Source: Rhizobium sp. ASV8
GTDB lineage: Bacteria > Pseudomonadota > Alphaproteobacteria > Rhizobiales > Rhizobiaceae
Direction: 5' to 3'
Length of the DNA: 39,698 nt
Assembly: GCF_016429255.1 (NCBI RefSeq)
Contig: NZ_JAELUG010000059.1
Coordinates: forward strand, 1 to 39,698
Position numbers and translations under genes: made by a program. The notes below the pieces were generated by a model, which saw only the letters and a list, made by a program, of their open reading frames with translations, ran no database searches and was not told the DNA's origin. Each line of letters begins with the position of its first letter. Position 1 is the first letter of the stretch. Below are positions 15,685-23,361 of the stretch, in pieces.

Positions 15685-16149
15685 ATGATTTATGTCGATG
15701 CAGATGCCTGTCCGGTCAAGCCGGAGATTTTGAAGGTGGCTGAGCGCCACGGCATCGAAGTGACTTTCGTCGCTAATTCCGGGCTCAGACCATCGCGAGA
15801 CCCGATGGTCCACAATGTCATCGTCTCCAGCGCTTTTGACGCCGCCGACAACTGGATTGCCGAACATGCTGGTCCAGGCGATGTGGTCGTAACAGCCGAC
15901 GTGCCGCTCGCCGGGCGCTGCGTTGGCGCCGGGTCGCTGGTGACCGGACCGACCGGCCGCGTCTTCGACAAGACCAATATCGGCATGGTGACGGCCATGC
16001 GCGATCTCGGTGCGCATCTTCGCGAAACCGGCGAAAGCAAGGGGTACAACGCCGCCTTCTCGCCGCGAGACCGCTCCACCTTCCTCGAAACCTTTGACCG
16101 GCTTTGCCGGTGGGCGAAAACCCATCAAACGCCTGGAGACCAGCTTTGA
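15685..16149 (+). CDS. UPF0178 (DUF188, YaiI/YqxD) family protein
   Basis: A 154-residue protein starting MIYVDADACPVKPEI, the typical opening of UPF0178, with acidic residues near the N-terminus (D5, D7) as in PIN-like nuclease folds. Other family segments are VANSGLRPSRDP and VVTADVPLAGRC. The biochemical role is not established. It sits between gfa and fghA, and its TGA overlaps the TTG start of fghA, so the two are translationally coupled. Whether it has anything to do with formaldehyde is unknown. Confidence 0.9.
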   Translation: MIYVDADACPVKPEILKVAERHGIEVTFVANSGLRPSRDPMVHNVIVSSAFDAADNWIAEHAGPGDVVVTADVPLAGRCVGAGSLVTGPTGRVFDKTNIGMVTAMRDLGAHLRETGESKGYNAAFSPRDRSTFLETFDRLCRWAKTHQTPGDQL

Positions 16150-16982
16150 ACATCATTTCCCAAAACACCGCTTTCGGCGGCATGCAGGGTGTTTTTTCGC
16201 ATCAGTCCGAAGCCTGCAAGGGCGAAATGACCTTTGCCGTCTTCGTGCCGCCCCAGGCGATCAAGGAGCCAAGGCCGGTTCTCTGGTATCTTTCCGGCCT
16301 CACCTGCACCCACGCCAATGTCATGGAAAAGGGCGAATATCGTCGTATGGCCGCCGAGCTCGGCCTGATCATCGTCTGCCCGGACACGAGCCCGCGCGGC
16401 AATGACGTGCCCGACGAGCTGACCAACTGGCAGATGGGCAAAGGCGCCGGCTTCTATCTCGACGCCACGGAAATGCCTTGGGCCGAACACTACCGGATGT
16501 ATAGCTACGTCACCGAGGAACTGCCCGCGCTCATCGCCAAACAGTTCCGGGCCGATATGAGCCGGCAAGGCATCTTCGGCCACTCCATGGGCGGTCACGG
16601 CGCCATGACGATCGCACTCAAGCATCCCGATCGTTTCAAAAGCTGCTCGGCCTTCGCACCCATCGTCCAGCCGTCGACGGCCGATTGGTCGGCTCCCGCC
16701 TTCGAAAAATATCTCGGCAGCGATGTGGACGCATGGAGACGATACGATGCCTGCTCTCTCGTCGAGGACGGCGCCCGTTTCCCGGAATTCCTGATCGATC
16801 AAGGCAAGGCCGACAGTTTCCTCGAAAATGGCTTGCGCCCCTGGCTGTTCGAAGACGCGATCAAGGGGACCGGCATCGGTTTGACGCTGCGGATGCATGA
16901 GCGCTACGACCATTCCTATTATTTCATCTCGACCTTTATGGATGACCATTTGAAATGGCACGCCGAACGGCTGGCCAGGTGA
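16146..16982 (+). CDS. fghA: S-formylglutathione hydrolase
   Basis: A 278-residue esterase-D type alpha/beta hydrolase that splits S-formylglutathione into formate and glutathione, completing the route begun by Gfa and FrmA. The nucleophile elbow is GHSMGGHGA, the oxyanion region LSGLTCTHANVMEKG, and the late HDHSYYFI-like segment (YDHSYYFIST) supplies the catalytic His. Start: TTG at 16146 (MNIISQNTAFGGMQGVF). This start matches the family N-terminus, has GGAGA 8 bases upstream and overlaps the previous stop; the frame is open to 16104 but those residues are not family-like. Confidence 0.92.
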   Translation: MNIISQNTAFGGMQGVFSHQSEACKGEMTFAVFVPPQAIKEPRPVLWYLSGLTCTHANVMEKGEYRRMAAELGLIIVCPDTSPRGNDVPDELTNWQMGKGAGFYLDATEMPWAEHYRMYSYVTEELPALIAKQFRADMSRQGIFGHSMGGHGAMTIALKHPDRFKSCSAFAPIVQPSTADWSAPAFEKYLGSDVDAWRRYDACSLVEDGARFPEFLIDQGKADSFLENGLRPWLFEDAIKGTGIGLTLRMHERYDHSYYFISTFMDDHLKWHAERLAR

Positions 16983-17049
16983 TGACGGCATAGCCGCCGT
17001 GCATATAGGGCCTTGAAAGGAAACGTCGACACAGGCATATAGGACGTCA

Positions 17050-17108
17050 CGCAGACGACTGCGGCGGCCTGTATCTATCGGCCGTAATATCCGCGGGGAC
17101 GGCCTCGC
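17050..17108 (+). promoter_or_regulatory. Guanidine-II (mini-ykkC) riboswitch upstream of gdx
   Basis: Two hairpins with ACGR tetraloops stand in front of an SMR exporter. Hairpin 1: CGCAG (17050-17054), loop ACGA, CTGCG (17059-17063). Hairpin 2: GCGGGG (17093-17098), loop ACGG, CCTCGC (17103-17108), six pairs with one G-T. The linker is 29 bases and can itself fold. The ribosome-binding site GGAG (17119-17122) is 11 bases after hairpin 2, and the ATG is at 17130. Paired ACGR stem-loops are the defining pattern of guanidine-II riboswitches, whose usual target is a guanidinium exporter of the SugE/Gdx type. Identification is by eye, without a covariance-model search. Confidence 0.8.
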
Positions 17109-17129
17109 TCTTACTAATGGAGCGTAAAA

Positions 17130-17444
17130 ATGGCTTGGTTTCTGCTTTTCCTCGCAGGCTTGTTTGAAATTGGCTGGGCCGTCGGCCTGAAATATACCGA
17201 TGGCTTCACGCGGCTGACGCCGACGATCTTTACCGTCATATCCATGATCATCAGCATCGCGTTGCTTGGCCTTGCGGTAAAGACCTTGCCGATGGGCACG
17301 GCCTACGCGGTCTGGACCGGTATCGGCACGGTTGGGACGGTGCTGTTGGGCATCTGGCTACTTGGCGATCCCGCAACCCTCGTTCGCCTGGCGTGCATTG
17401 GCCTGATCGTCGCTGGCATTGCCGGCCTCAAGTTCATCGCCTGA
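17130..17444 (+). CDS. gdx: SMR family guanidinium exporter (Gdx/SugE)
   Basis: A 104-residue small multidrug-resistance protein with four transmembrane helices. It works as an antiparallel dimer exchanging protons for a cation through a central glutamate, here Glu13 (LFEIGWAVGLK). Helix 3 carries AYAVWTGIGTVGTVLLG, conserved in the SugE/Gdx branch. That branch exports guanidinium ion rather than bulky quaternary ammonium drugs, and the guanidine-II riboswitch in the leader supports that substrate here. It ends nine bases before the convergent DoxX gene. Confidence 0.92.
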   Translation: MAWFLLFLAGLFEIGWAVGLKYTDGFTRLTPTIFTVISMIISIALLGLAVKTLPMGTAYAVWTGIGTVGTVLLGIWLLGDPATLVRLACIGLIVAGIAGLKFIA

Positions 17445-17453
17445 CGGGGCTCG

Positions 17454-17840
17454 CTACAGGCGCTGGCGATTGTCCAGCGCCCATTCTCCCGGACCCGCAA
17501 ACACCAGAAACAGGAAAATGAAGCAGAACAGCACTGCTCCATCTCCCTGATTGTTGGCCGGGAAGAAATTGATCGGCATGTGCACCATGAAATAGGCGAT
17601 CGCCATTTCGCCGCTGAGCAGAAACGCGACGGGACGGGTGAAGAGGCCGATCAGGATCAGAATGCCGCCGACAAGCTCAATAATGCCAGCGACGAAAAAC
17701 AGCGTGGTGATCGCATAGGGTGCTGGCGGAAAGCCGAAAAGCTTCTGCGTGCCGTGTTCGATGAACAGTAAAGCTGCAATGATCCGCAAAAGCGCCAGTG
17801 CTACGGCTTGATACGGCGACAAGCGTTCGAAAAATGACAT
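17454..17840 (-). CDS. DoxX family membrane protein (copy 1)
   Basis: A 128-residue membrane protein with four helices and DoxX-family segments RIIAALLFIEHGTQKLFGFP (about 18-37), GGILILIGLFTRPVAFLLSG and the C-terminal FFPANNQGDGAVLFCFIFLF. In proteobacteria DoxX proteins are small quinone- or stress-linked membrane proteins without a settled activity. Start: ATG 17840, because the GGAG needed as ribosome-binding site overlaps the alternative ATG at 17852. Closely similar to the next gene upstream (17983-18369), so the pair arose by tandem duplication. A TGACA-N4-GTCA palindrome lies about 60 bases upstream. Confidence 0.85.
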   Translation of the reverse strand: MSFFERLSPYQAVALALLRIIAALLFIEHGTQKLFGFPPAPYAITTLFFVAGIIELVGGILILIGLFTRPVAFLLSGEMAIAYFMVHMPINFFPANNQGDGAVLFCFIFLFLVFAGPGEWALDNRQRL

Positions 17841-17900
17841 GAGGATCTCCATTCGAAGGGGAATGCGAACGAGATCCTGTCAAGAGTGCTCTCGTTTCGG

Positions 17901-17913
17901 TGACAATATGTCA
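17901..17913. promoter_or_regulatory. Candidate operator upstream of DoxX copy 1
   Basis: On the minus strand this reads TGACATATTGTCA, an inverted repeat TGACA-N4-GTCA, 60 bases before the DoxX start. A site of the same form lies in front of the second DoxX gene (18476-18488). The regulator is unknown and such short palindromes can occur by chance. Confidence 0.3.
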
Positions 17914-17933
17914 ACACGCGAGAGACGAATTTA

Positions 17934-17968
17934 TTCGCCGGACCCAGCAATGAGCTGAGCCCGGCGAA
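17934..17968 (-). terminator. Terminator of DoxX copy 2
   Basis: TTCGCCGG (17934-17941) pairs with CCGGCGAA (17961-17968), with an inner CAGC/GCTG stem. It starts 14 bases after the stop of the DoxX gene at 17983. There is no clear T-run on the minus strand, so termination strength is uncertain. Confidence 0.5.
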
Positions 17969-17982
17969 AAGAAAGCCGCGTC

Positions 17983-18369
17983 TTATTTCTTATCGATCGC
18001 CAAGGGGCCAGGGCCGGCGAAAAACAGGAAAAGGAAGACGAAGCAATAAAGGATAGCTGCGTCACCCTGGTTGTTCACCGGGAAGAAATTCTGCGGCATG
18101 TGCGCCATGAAATAGGCGACTGCCATGTTGCCGCAAAGAATGAAGGCAATGGGACGGGTAAACAGGCCAAGGGCGATTGCAAGACCGCCGAAAGCTTCGA
18201 GAATCCCCTGAACCAGCATCAGGGTCGGCAACGGGCCATCGAAGTGACCGCCAGCCGGAAAGCCGAAAAGCTTCTGCGTGCCATGTTCAATGAACAATAG
18301 GCCAACGATGATACGCAGGATGGTGAGAGCATAGGGCTGATACTGATTCAGCCGTTCGGAAAGCGCCAT
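17983..18369 (-). CDS. DoxX family membrane protein (copy 2)
   Basis: A 128-residue, four-helix membrane protein. RIIVGLLFIEHGTQKLFGFP (about 18-37), LGLFTRPIAFILCGN, YFMAHMPQNFFPVNNQGDAA and the end FLFLFFAGPGPLAIDKK mirror the neighbouring copy almost position by position. Start: ATG 18369 with GGAG seven bases upstream; the frame is open to 18453 but those residues do not look like DoxX. The two genes are separated by a hairpin and probably have their own promoters. Function unknown beyond the family. Confidence 0.85.
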   Translation of the reverse strand: MALSERLNQYQPYALTILRIIVGLLFIEHGTQKLFGFPAGGHFDGPLPTLMLVQGILEAFGGLAIALGLFTRPIAFILCGNMAVAYFMAHMPQNFFPVNNQGDAAILYCFVFLFLFFAGPGPLAIDKK

Positions 18370-18433
18370 TTTTGAACTCCAGTTTCGAATCCCCCTGGAC
18401 GAAGCAATAGAGCGCCGTACTTCGAACGGGAAA

Positions 18434-18467
18434 ACACGGATTCTGACGTCCAATCAAGTTTCCGTGT
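18434..18467 (-). terminator. Terminator of pccB
   Basis: On the minus strand ACACGGA and TCCGTGT (18467-18461 and 18440-18434) form a seven-base stem with a 20-base loop, followed by TTTTCCC, about 27 bases after the pccB stop. The loop is large, so confidence is moderate. Confidence 0.45.
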
Positions 18468-18475
18468 GAAATCCG

Positions 18476-18488
18476 TGACTTGTTGTCA
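18476..18488. promoter_or_regulatory. Candidate operator upstream of DoxX copy 2
   Basis: On the minus strand TGACAACAAGTCA, again TGACA-N4-GTCA, about 106 bases upstream of the DoxX start and immediately after pccB. It matches the form of the site at 17901-17913. It lies on the pccB side of the hairpin at 18434-18467, which weakens a role for DoxX. Confidence 0.25.
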
Positions 18489-18493
18489 CAGAT

Positions 18494-20026
18494 CTAAAGC
18501 GGAATGTTGTCGTGCTTTTTCCAGGGATTGGTCAGGTCCTTGTTTCTCAGCATTCTGAGCCCCTGCGCGAGGCGCCGGCGGGTTGAACGCGGCATGATGA
18601 CCTCGTCGATATAGCCGCGTTCCGCCGCAACGAAAGGCGACAGGAACCGATCTTCATACATCTTCGTATGGGCGGCAATCTTTTCCGGATCGGCAATGTC
18701 CTTGCGGAAGATGATCTCGACCGCCCCCTTCGCACCCATGACGGCAATCTGCGCGGTCGGCCAGGCATAATTCAGATCGCCGCGCAAATGTTTCGACGCC
18801 ATCACGTCATAGGCGCCGCCGAAGGCCTTGCGGGTGATGACGGTCAGTTTCGGCACGGTCGCTTCGGCATAGGCAAAAAGCAGCTTGGCACCATGCTTGA
18901 TCAAGCCGCCATATTCCTGCGCCGTCCCCGGGAGGAAGCCGGGCACGTCGACGAAGGTAACGATCGGGATATTGAAGCAATCGCAGAAACGCACGAAGCG
19001 CGCGGCCTTCCGCGAAGCATCGCTGTCGAGCACACCGGCCAGCACCATCGGTTGATTGGCAACGAAACCGACCGTCGCACCTTCTATGCGGCCGAAGCCG
19101 CAGACGATGTTCTTGGCGAAGCTCTCCTGGATTTCAAAGAAATCGCCCTCGTCCGCCACCTTCAGGATCAGTTCCTTAATGTCGTAAGGTTTATTGGCGT
19201 TAGCCGGGATCAGCGTGTCAAGCGAGGTATCAGGATCGGTAACGGATTGATAGCATTCGATTTCGGGAAGCGCTGCCGTATTCGATTGCGGCAGGAAATC
19301 GATGAGCCGGCGCACTTGCAAGAGCGTATCGACATCGTTGTCGTAAGCGGCATCGGCGATAGAGGATTTCGTCGTGTGTACGGAAGCGCCGCCAAGCTGC
19401 TCGGAGGTAACGGTTTCGTTGGTCACGGTCTTCACGACATCAGGCCCGGTGACGAACATGTACGACGTGTCGCGCACCATGAAGATGAAGTCGGTCATGG
19501 CAGGCGAATAAACGTCGCCGCCGGCACAGGGCCCCATGATGACGGAGATCTGCGGAATGACGCCGGAGGCGAGCACATTGCGCTGAAACACTTCCGCGTA
19601 ACCGCCCAAGGCGGCCACGCCCTCTTGAATGCGCGCCCCACCGGCGTCGTAGATTCCGATGATCGGCGCCCGGTTCTTCAGCGCCATATCCTGAACTTTG
19701 GTGATCTTTTCCGCATGTGCTTCTGAAAGAGATCCGCCGAAGACTGTGAAATCCTTTGCGAAAATGAAAACGGTACGTCCGTTGACCGTGCCCCAGCCGG
19801 TCACGACGCCGTCGCCGGCGATCTTGCTCTTTTCCATGCTGAAATCGGTCGAGCGATGCTCAACGAACATGTCGAACTCCTCGAAGGAACCTTCGTCGAG
19901 AAAGATGTCGATGCGCTCGCGGGCAGTCAGCTTGCCGCGCGCATGTTGCGCATCGATACGCGCCTTCCCGCCGCCAAGCCTTGCGACCTCACGACGACGC
20001 TCCAGTTCCAACAGGATTTCCTTCAT
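18494..20026 (-). CDS. pccB: Propionyl-CoA carboxylase beta subunit (carboxyltransferase)
   Basis: A 510-residue carboxyltransferase that passes the carboxyl group from biotin on PccA to propionyl-CoA, feeding the methylmalonyl-CoA pathway. N-terminal and C-terminal crotonase-like halves are recognisable: ARGKLTARERIDIFLDEGSF (about 29-48), DAGGARIQEGVAALGGYAEV, IMGPCAGGDVYSPA in the first half; FVDVPGFLPGTAQEYGGLI and RKAFGGAYDVM in the second. Start: ATG 20026 preceded by AGGAGAGAGG; the frame is open 19 codons further. Length equals rhizobial PccB. It faces pccA across a 5-kb insert. Confidence 0.93.
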   Translation of the reverse strand: MKEILLELERRREVARLGGGKARIDAQHARGKLTARERIDIFLDEGSFEEFDMFVEHRSTDFSMEKSKIAGDGVVTGWGTVNGRTVFIFAKDFTVFGGSLSEAHAEKITKVQDMALKNRAPIIGIYDAGGARIQEGVAALGGYAEVFQRNVLASGVIPQISVIMGPCAGGDVYSPAMTDFIFMVRDTSYMFVTGPDVVKTVTNETVTSEQLGGASVHTTKSSIADAAYDNDVDTLLQVRRLIDFLPQSNTAALPEIECYQSVTDPDTSLDTLIPANANKPYDIKELILKVADEGDFFEIQESFAKNIVCGFGRIEGATVGFVANQPMVLAGVLDSDASRKAARFVRFCDCFNIPIVTFVDVPGFLPGTAQEYGGLIKHGAKLLFAYAEATVPKLTVITRKAFGGAYDVMASKHLRGDLNYAWPTAQIAVMGAKGAVEIIFRKDIADPEKIAAHTKMYEDRFLSPFVAAERGYIDEVIMPRSTRRRLAQGLRMLRNKDLTNPWKKHDNIPL

Positions 20027-20191
20027 GCGGCCTCTCTCCTTCGCTGCTCGGGCATGGAGCGCCGTGCTTCCTTTCGGAAGCACAAAGGTCGCTCTAACTC
20101 TTTGAGTCTACGCATCAGGCTTTCCAAAAATCCTATCAGATTTTCGGGCCGATGCTGTAGCACGGCGCGAACCATCTTTGAAGCTATGGGC

Positions 20192-20662
20192 TCATTCCGC
20201 CAGCCGCGGCGTGTTCAGCGAAAAGATGGCGCGGATGCGGGCGGCAATGTCTTCCGCCATAAGCTCATCGGCCGTGCTCAGATCGGGCGCGATTGTTGCA
20301 ATGTCGAACGACGCCATGGCAATGACCGCGCCGCCATCGGGCGACGCCGCGTCGATATTGACCTTGGCGGTATTGCGATCCTTGTTGAAGCCGCGCCCCT
20401 TGCTGACCTCAGTCAGGCGAACGGTCAGGACAACAGGCGGCAAGGTGGTGTTATGCGGTGTTATGGCAATAGCGGCGTTTACGCGATCGCCAACGGCATC
20501 GATCAGCGCCGGCGAAACCGGCGGTATCACCTTGTCGGCCACGATGCTCGCGCTACGGACGTCATAGGTCGGAGGCGGAGGATCAGCGGACCAGGTCGAG
20601 CACGCCGTCAGTACCAAACATCCCACGAGTGCCGATATGGCACCCGACCTCAACCATAACAT
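20192..20662 (-). CDS. Putative lipoprotein, unknown function
   Basis: A 156-residue protein with a lipoprotein signal peptide: hydrophobic SGAISALVGCLVL followed by the lipobox LTAC with Cys21, so it is probably anchored to a membrane facing the periplasm. The remainder alternates strands and helices (DVRSASIVADKVIPPVSPAL, VVLTVRLTEVSKGRGF) with no motif I recognise. It lies between the ATP12 gene and pccB on the same strand, 165 bases before pccB. An imperfect A/T-rich hairpin at about 20123-20146 may terminate it. Confidence 0.7.
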   Translation of the reverse strand: MLWLRSGAISALVGCLVLTACSTWSADPPPPTYDVRSASIVADKVIPPVSPALIDAVGDRVNAAIAITPHNTTLPPVVLTVRLTEVSKGRGFNKDRNTAKVNIDAASPDGGAVIAMASFDIATIAPDLSTADELMAEDIAARIRAIFSLNTPRLAE

Positions 20663-20731
20663 GATACCTGCCCCGACTTTCGAACCTGCAAGATACGAAG
20701 GCCGCTATAAAGGACTGGAAATCAACAATAT

Positions 20732-21517
20732 TCAACCGTGAAGAGCAGAAAAAACGTCGGTTGCCGCCTGAAATTCCTTGAAACGCTCAGCACGGCGCTG
20801 CTCTGCCTCTTCGTCGCTGCCCCAGTGTTCGATCGTCCAGTCTTCATCGAGATGGGCGAGCGACCAGACGTCGGCAAGCGGCAGCCGGCCCGCGGCAAAG
20901 GCGAGTGTCAGAATGGCCGAGCCGGTCAAGGTCGTGATCGTATTCAGGCTGGCAAGCTCCATCGGCGTATCATATTTGCGCAGCGCCGCCGCGAAGGCGG
21001 CGATTGCCTCCTGCGGCTGCTCCTGATGCATCACGCCTTCGGCAAGAATGAAGCGCGCGCCAATCTCCCGTGCCGCCCATTCGATCAGCGGGTTCCAGCG
21101 CTCCGATTGCCGCTCGACAAGACGCGCCGGCTGATCCGCGCGATAGCAAAGCAGATCAGTGCCAGAAAAGCGCACGATTTCGTCAAAGACGGCGCCACTC
21201 TCGACCGTCACCCCATCGATGGCAGTGTTGACCAAACGCGTAACGGGCATGGTGGCGGGATCGATGACCTCGGTCTGTGCCGCCCATTCGGCGGCTACCA
21301 GCCTGGCAAGCGCTTCCGTCGGCAAAGAGAGGGCATGACGCGCCGGCGTCTTCACCACCTTGCCGTCGAGGGCGATTGCGTGCCCATCAGCGCTGCTGCT
21401 GATCGTCACATCCTTGTAGAAGCGCTTCGGCAGCGGCTTCTTCATCTGGATCTGCGCGCGGCGGATCGGGTCGGGATGGCTCAGACCTTCGGAAAGATCG
21501 TTCAACAGGTCGCGCAT
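20732..21517 (-). CDS. ATP12 family F1-ATPase assembly chaperone
   Basis: A 261-residue member of the ATP12 family, which in mitochondria binds the F1 alpha subunit before assembly; alphaproteobacteria carry the ancestral form. Recognisable segments are KRFYKDVTIS (about 31-40), ALDGKVVKTPARHALSLPTE, LVAAEWAAQTEVIDPATMP, and the C-terminal AHLDEDWTIEHWGSDEEAE. It lies nine bases after the HAD gene and is the third gene of an rluA-HAD-ATP12 operon, an order I know from related Rhizobiales. Confidence 0.9.
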   Translation of the reverse strand: MRDLLNDLSEGLSHPDPIRRAQIQMKKPLPKRFYKDVTISSSADGHAIALDGKVVKTPARHALSLPTEALARLVAAEWAAQTEVIDPATMPVTRLVNTAIDGVTVESGAVFDEIVRFSGTDLLCYRADQPARLVERQSERWNPLIEWAAREIGARFILAEGVMHQEQPQEAIAAFAAALRKYDTPMELASLNTITTLTGSAILTLAFAAGRLPLADVWSLAHLDEDWTIEHWGSDEEAEQRRAERFKEFQAATDVFSALHG

Positions 21518-21526
21518 GGCGTCACC

Positions 21527-22180
21527 TCAGAGAATATGGCTCAACAAATCGTTCGGATGGTGCGCAATCGCATCGGCGCCTGCGGCCAGAAGCTCTTCCA
21601 CGGACGCATAACCCCAGGAAACGCCGATCGCAGTTGCGCCCGCGGCCTTCGCCATCTGCATGTCATAGATCGCGTCGCCGATGACGATGGTATCGTGCGG
21701 ATCCATGCCGGTTTCGTCGCAGCACTCCGTTACCATGGCCGGGTGCGGCTTCGACGGGCAATCGTCGGCAGTGCGGGAAACCACGAAGTAGGGCGTAAAA
21801 CCGTTGACTTCAAGAATATGGATCAGACCGCGGCGGGATTTGCCGGTCACGGCACCCAGCAGAAGCTCGTCACGAGCAGCAAGCGTCTCGATCAGCGGCT
21901 TGATACCGTCAAAGAGCGGTGTCTGCATATCTCCCTCGTCGCGTACGCCGGGGGAGATGGACTTGTAATGCGCCGACATGGCAATCGCTTCGTCATCGAC
22001 ATGCGGCTTGCCTTGCATGCGGGCGATAGCGATCTCGAGCGAGAGGCCGATGATGGACTTCGTTGCCGAAACATCCGGACGCTTGTAGCCGAAGTCGACG
22101 AACGTCCGTGCCATCACCTCATGGATCAGGCGGACGCTATCGACCAGCGTGCCGTCGCAATCGAAAAGGACCAGTTTCAT
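21527..22180 (-). CDS. HAD family hydrolase, phosphoglycolate-phosphatase-like
   Basis: A 217-residue HAD phosphatase. Motif I is FDCDGTLVDS with nucleophile Asp7 and acid Asp9; motif II is the Thr of GAVTGKSRRG; motif III Lys lies in the CPSKPHPAM segment; motif IV is GDAIYDMQMAKAAG. A helical cap lies between motifs I and II. Such enzymes remove phosphate from small sugar phosphates or nucleotides; the exact substrate is not evident. Its ATG overlaps the rluA-like stop (ATGA), so the two are translationally coupled. Confidence 0.88.
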   Translation of the reverse strand: MKLVLFDCDGTLVDSVRLIHEVMARTFVDFGYKRPDVSATKSIIGLSLEIAIARMQGKPHVDDEAIAMSAHYKSISPGVRDEGDMQTPLFDGIKPLIETLAARDELLLGAVTGKSRRGLIHILEVNGFTPYFVVSRTADDCPSKPHPAMVTECCDETGMDPHDTIVIGDAIYDMQMAKAAGATAIGVSWGYASVEELLAAGADAIAHHPNDLLSHIL

Positions 22181-23175
22181 TCGTCGTCCGGCTCCCCTGC
22201 CGATGCCTCGTCAAAACCGAGGAGATTCCATGTCTGCACCATATGCGGCGGCAGAGGTGCGGTGACGCGCAGGCGTCCGCCGCTCGGATGCGGGATATCG
22301 ATCTTGCGGGCATGCAAATGCAGGCGCTTCTGCACACCGCCGGGGAAATCCCAGTTGTGATCGTCGTCGAAATATTTGGGGTCACCGATAATCGGGTGCC
22401 CCATGTGCAGAGCATGGACGCGCAGCTGGTGCGTACGGCCCGTATAAGGCTCCATTTCCAGCCAGGCGAGGCTCTGGGCTGCGGTTTCGAGCACACGGTA
22501 ATAGGAAATGGCGTGATCTGCGCCCTCCTCGCCGTGCTTGGCGACGCGCATCCGGTCGCCATCGGGTGTCGCCTCTTTCACCAGCCAAGTGGAGATCTTG
22601 TCTTCATGCTTGCGAGGCACGCCTTTGACCAGCGACCAATAGGTCTTCTTGGTATCGCGTTCGCGAAAGGCAGCCGTCAGTTTCTGCGCAGCACCCCGGG
22701 TACGGGCGATAACGAGAACACCTGAGGTGTCCCGGTCTAGACGATGCACCAGGCGCGGCTTCTCGCCCTTCTTGCTGGTCCATGCCTCCAGCATCTGGTC
22801 GATATGACGATTGAGGCCGGATCCACCCTGAACTGCGAGGCCGGCAGGCTTGTTCAGCACAAAGACCTTGTCGTCCTCATGCAGCAGCATGCGCGCCAGA
22901 AGCTCGGCATCGCCGGCGTGCTTCAAGTCTTTTCCAGCAATGGGTCCGCTCTTGGCATCCTTTGCATCGACATCGAGCGGCGGTATGCGGACGATCTGTC
23001 CCGGCTGCACGCGGGCATCTGTCTTGACGCGGCCGCCATCGACGCGAACTTGGCCGGAGCGCATCAACTTCTGCAGCTGACCGAAGCCCAGTCCCGGATA
23101 ATGCACCTTGAACCAGCGGTCGAGGCGCATGCCGGCTTCGTCATGCTCGACCTGTATATGTTCAATCCCGGCCAT
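22177..23175 (-). CDS. RluA family 23S rRNA pseudouridine synthase
   Basis: A 332-residue enzyme that isomerises uridines in large-subunit rRNA. The N-terminal S4-like RNA-binding domain (about 13-75) has GMRLDRWFKVHYPGLGFGQL and RSGQVRVDGGRV. The catalytic domain has HRLDRDTSGVLVIARTRGAA with the catalytic aspartate in RLDRD, then TGRTHQLRVHALHMGHPIIG. The build fits RluC (or RluD) rather than the short RluA. First gene of the operon with the HAD and ATP12 genes. Confidence 0.92.
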   Translation of the reverse strand: MAGIEHIQVEHDEAGMRLDRWFKVHYPGLGFGQLQKLMRSGQVRVDGGRVKTDARVQPGQIVRIPPLDVDAKDAKSGPIAGKDLKHAGDAELLARMLLHEDDKVFVLNKPAGLAVQGGSGLNRHIDQMLEAWTSKKGEKPRLVHRLDRDTSGVLVIARTRGAAQKLTAAFRERDTKKTYWSLVKGVPRKHEDKISTWLVKEATPDGDRMRVAKHGEEGADHAISYYRVLETAAQSLAWLEMEPYTGRTHQLRVHALHMGHPIIGDPKYFDDDHNWDFPGGVQKRLHLHARKIDIPHPSGGRLRVTAPLPPHMVQTWNLLGFDEASAGEPDDE

Positions 23176-23271
23176 TCTTCTTCTTTCAAACGTCGCAGCA
23201 TGTTCCGATGAATGCCAAACGCTCGTTGGACGGGATCATGCCAATTCAAACAACGGGACAAACAGCCCCAC

Positions 23272-23293
23272 GGCCGGCGAATACCGGCCTTTT
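23272..23293. terminator. Hairpin between pcuAC-like gene and rluA-like gene
   Basis: GGCCGG (23272-23277) pairs with CCGGCC (23284-23289) across CGAATA, followed on the plus strand by TTTT. No plus-strand gene ends here; for the minus-strand gene ending at 23362 there is no T-run. It may nevertheless stop that transcript. Confidence 0.35.
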
Positions 23294-23302
23294 GACGTGG
23301 CT

Positions 23303-23340
23303 TTAGAGCATTTCGAGGAAAAGTGGAAACTGGAATTGCC
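23303..23340. repeat. Rhizobial intergenic repeat fragment
   Basis: GAGCATTTCGAGGAAAAGTG (23307 onward) and the following GAAACTGGAATTGCC match a motif I recognise as common between rhizobial genes. It resembles the hairpin loop sequence at 13635. It lies just downstream of the copper chaperone gene. Confidence 0.45.
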
Positions 23341-23361
23341 GGGGCCGGATATTTTTCTGGC

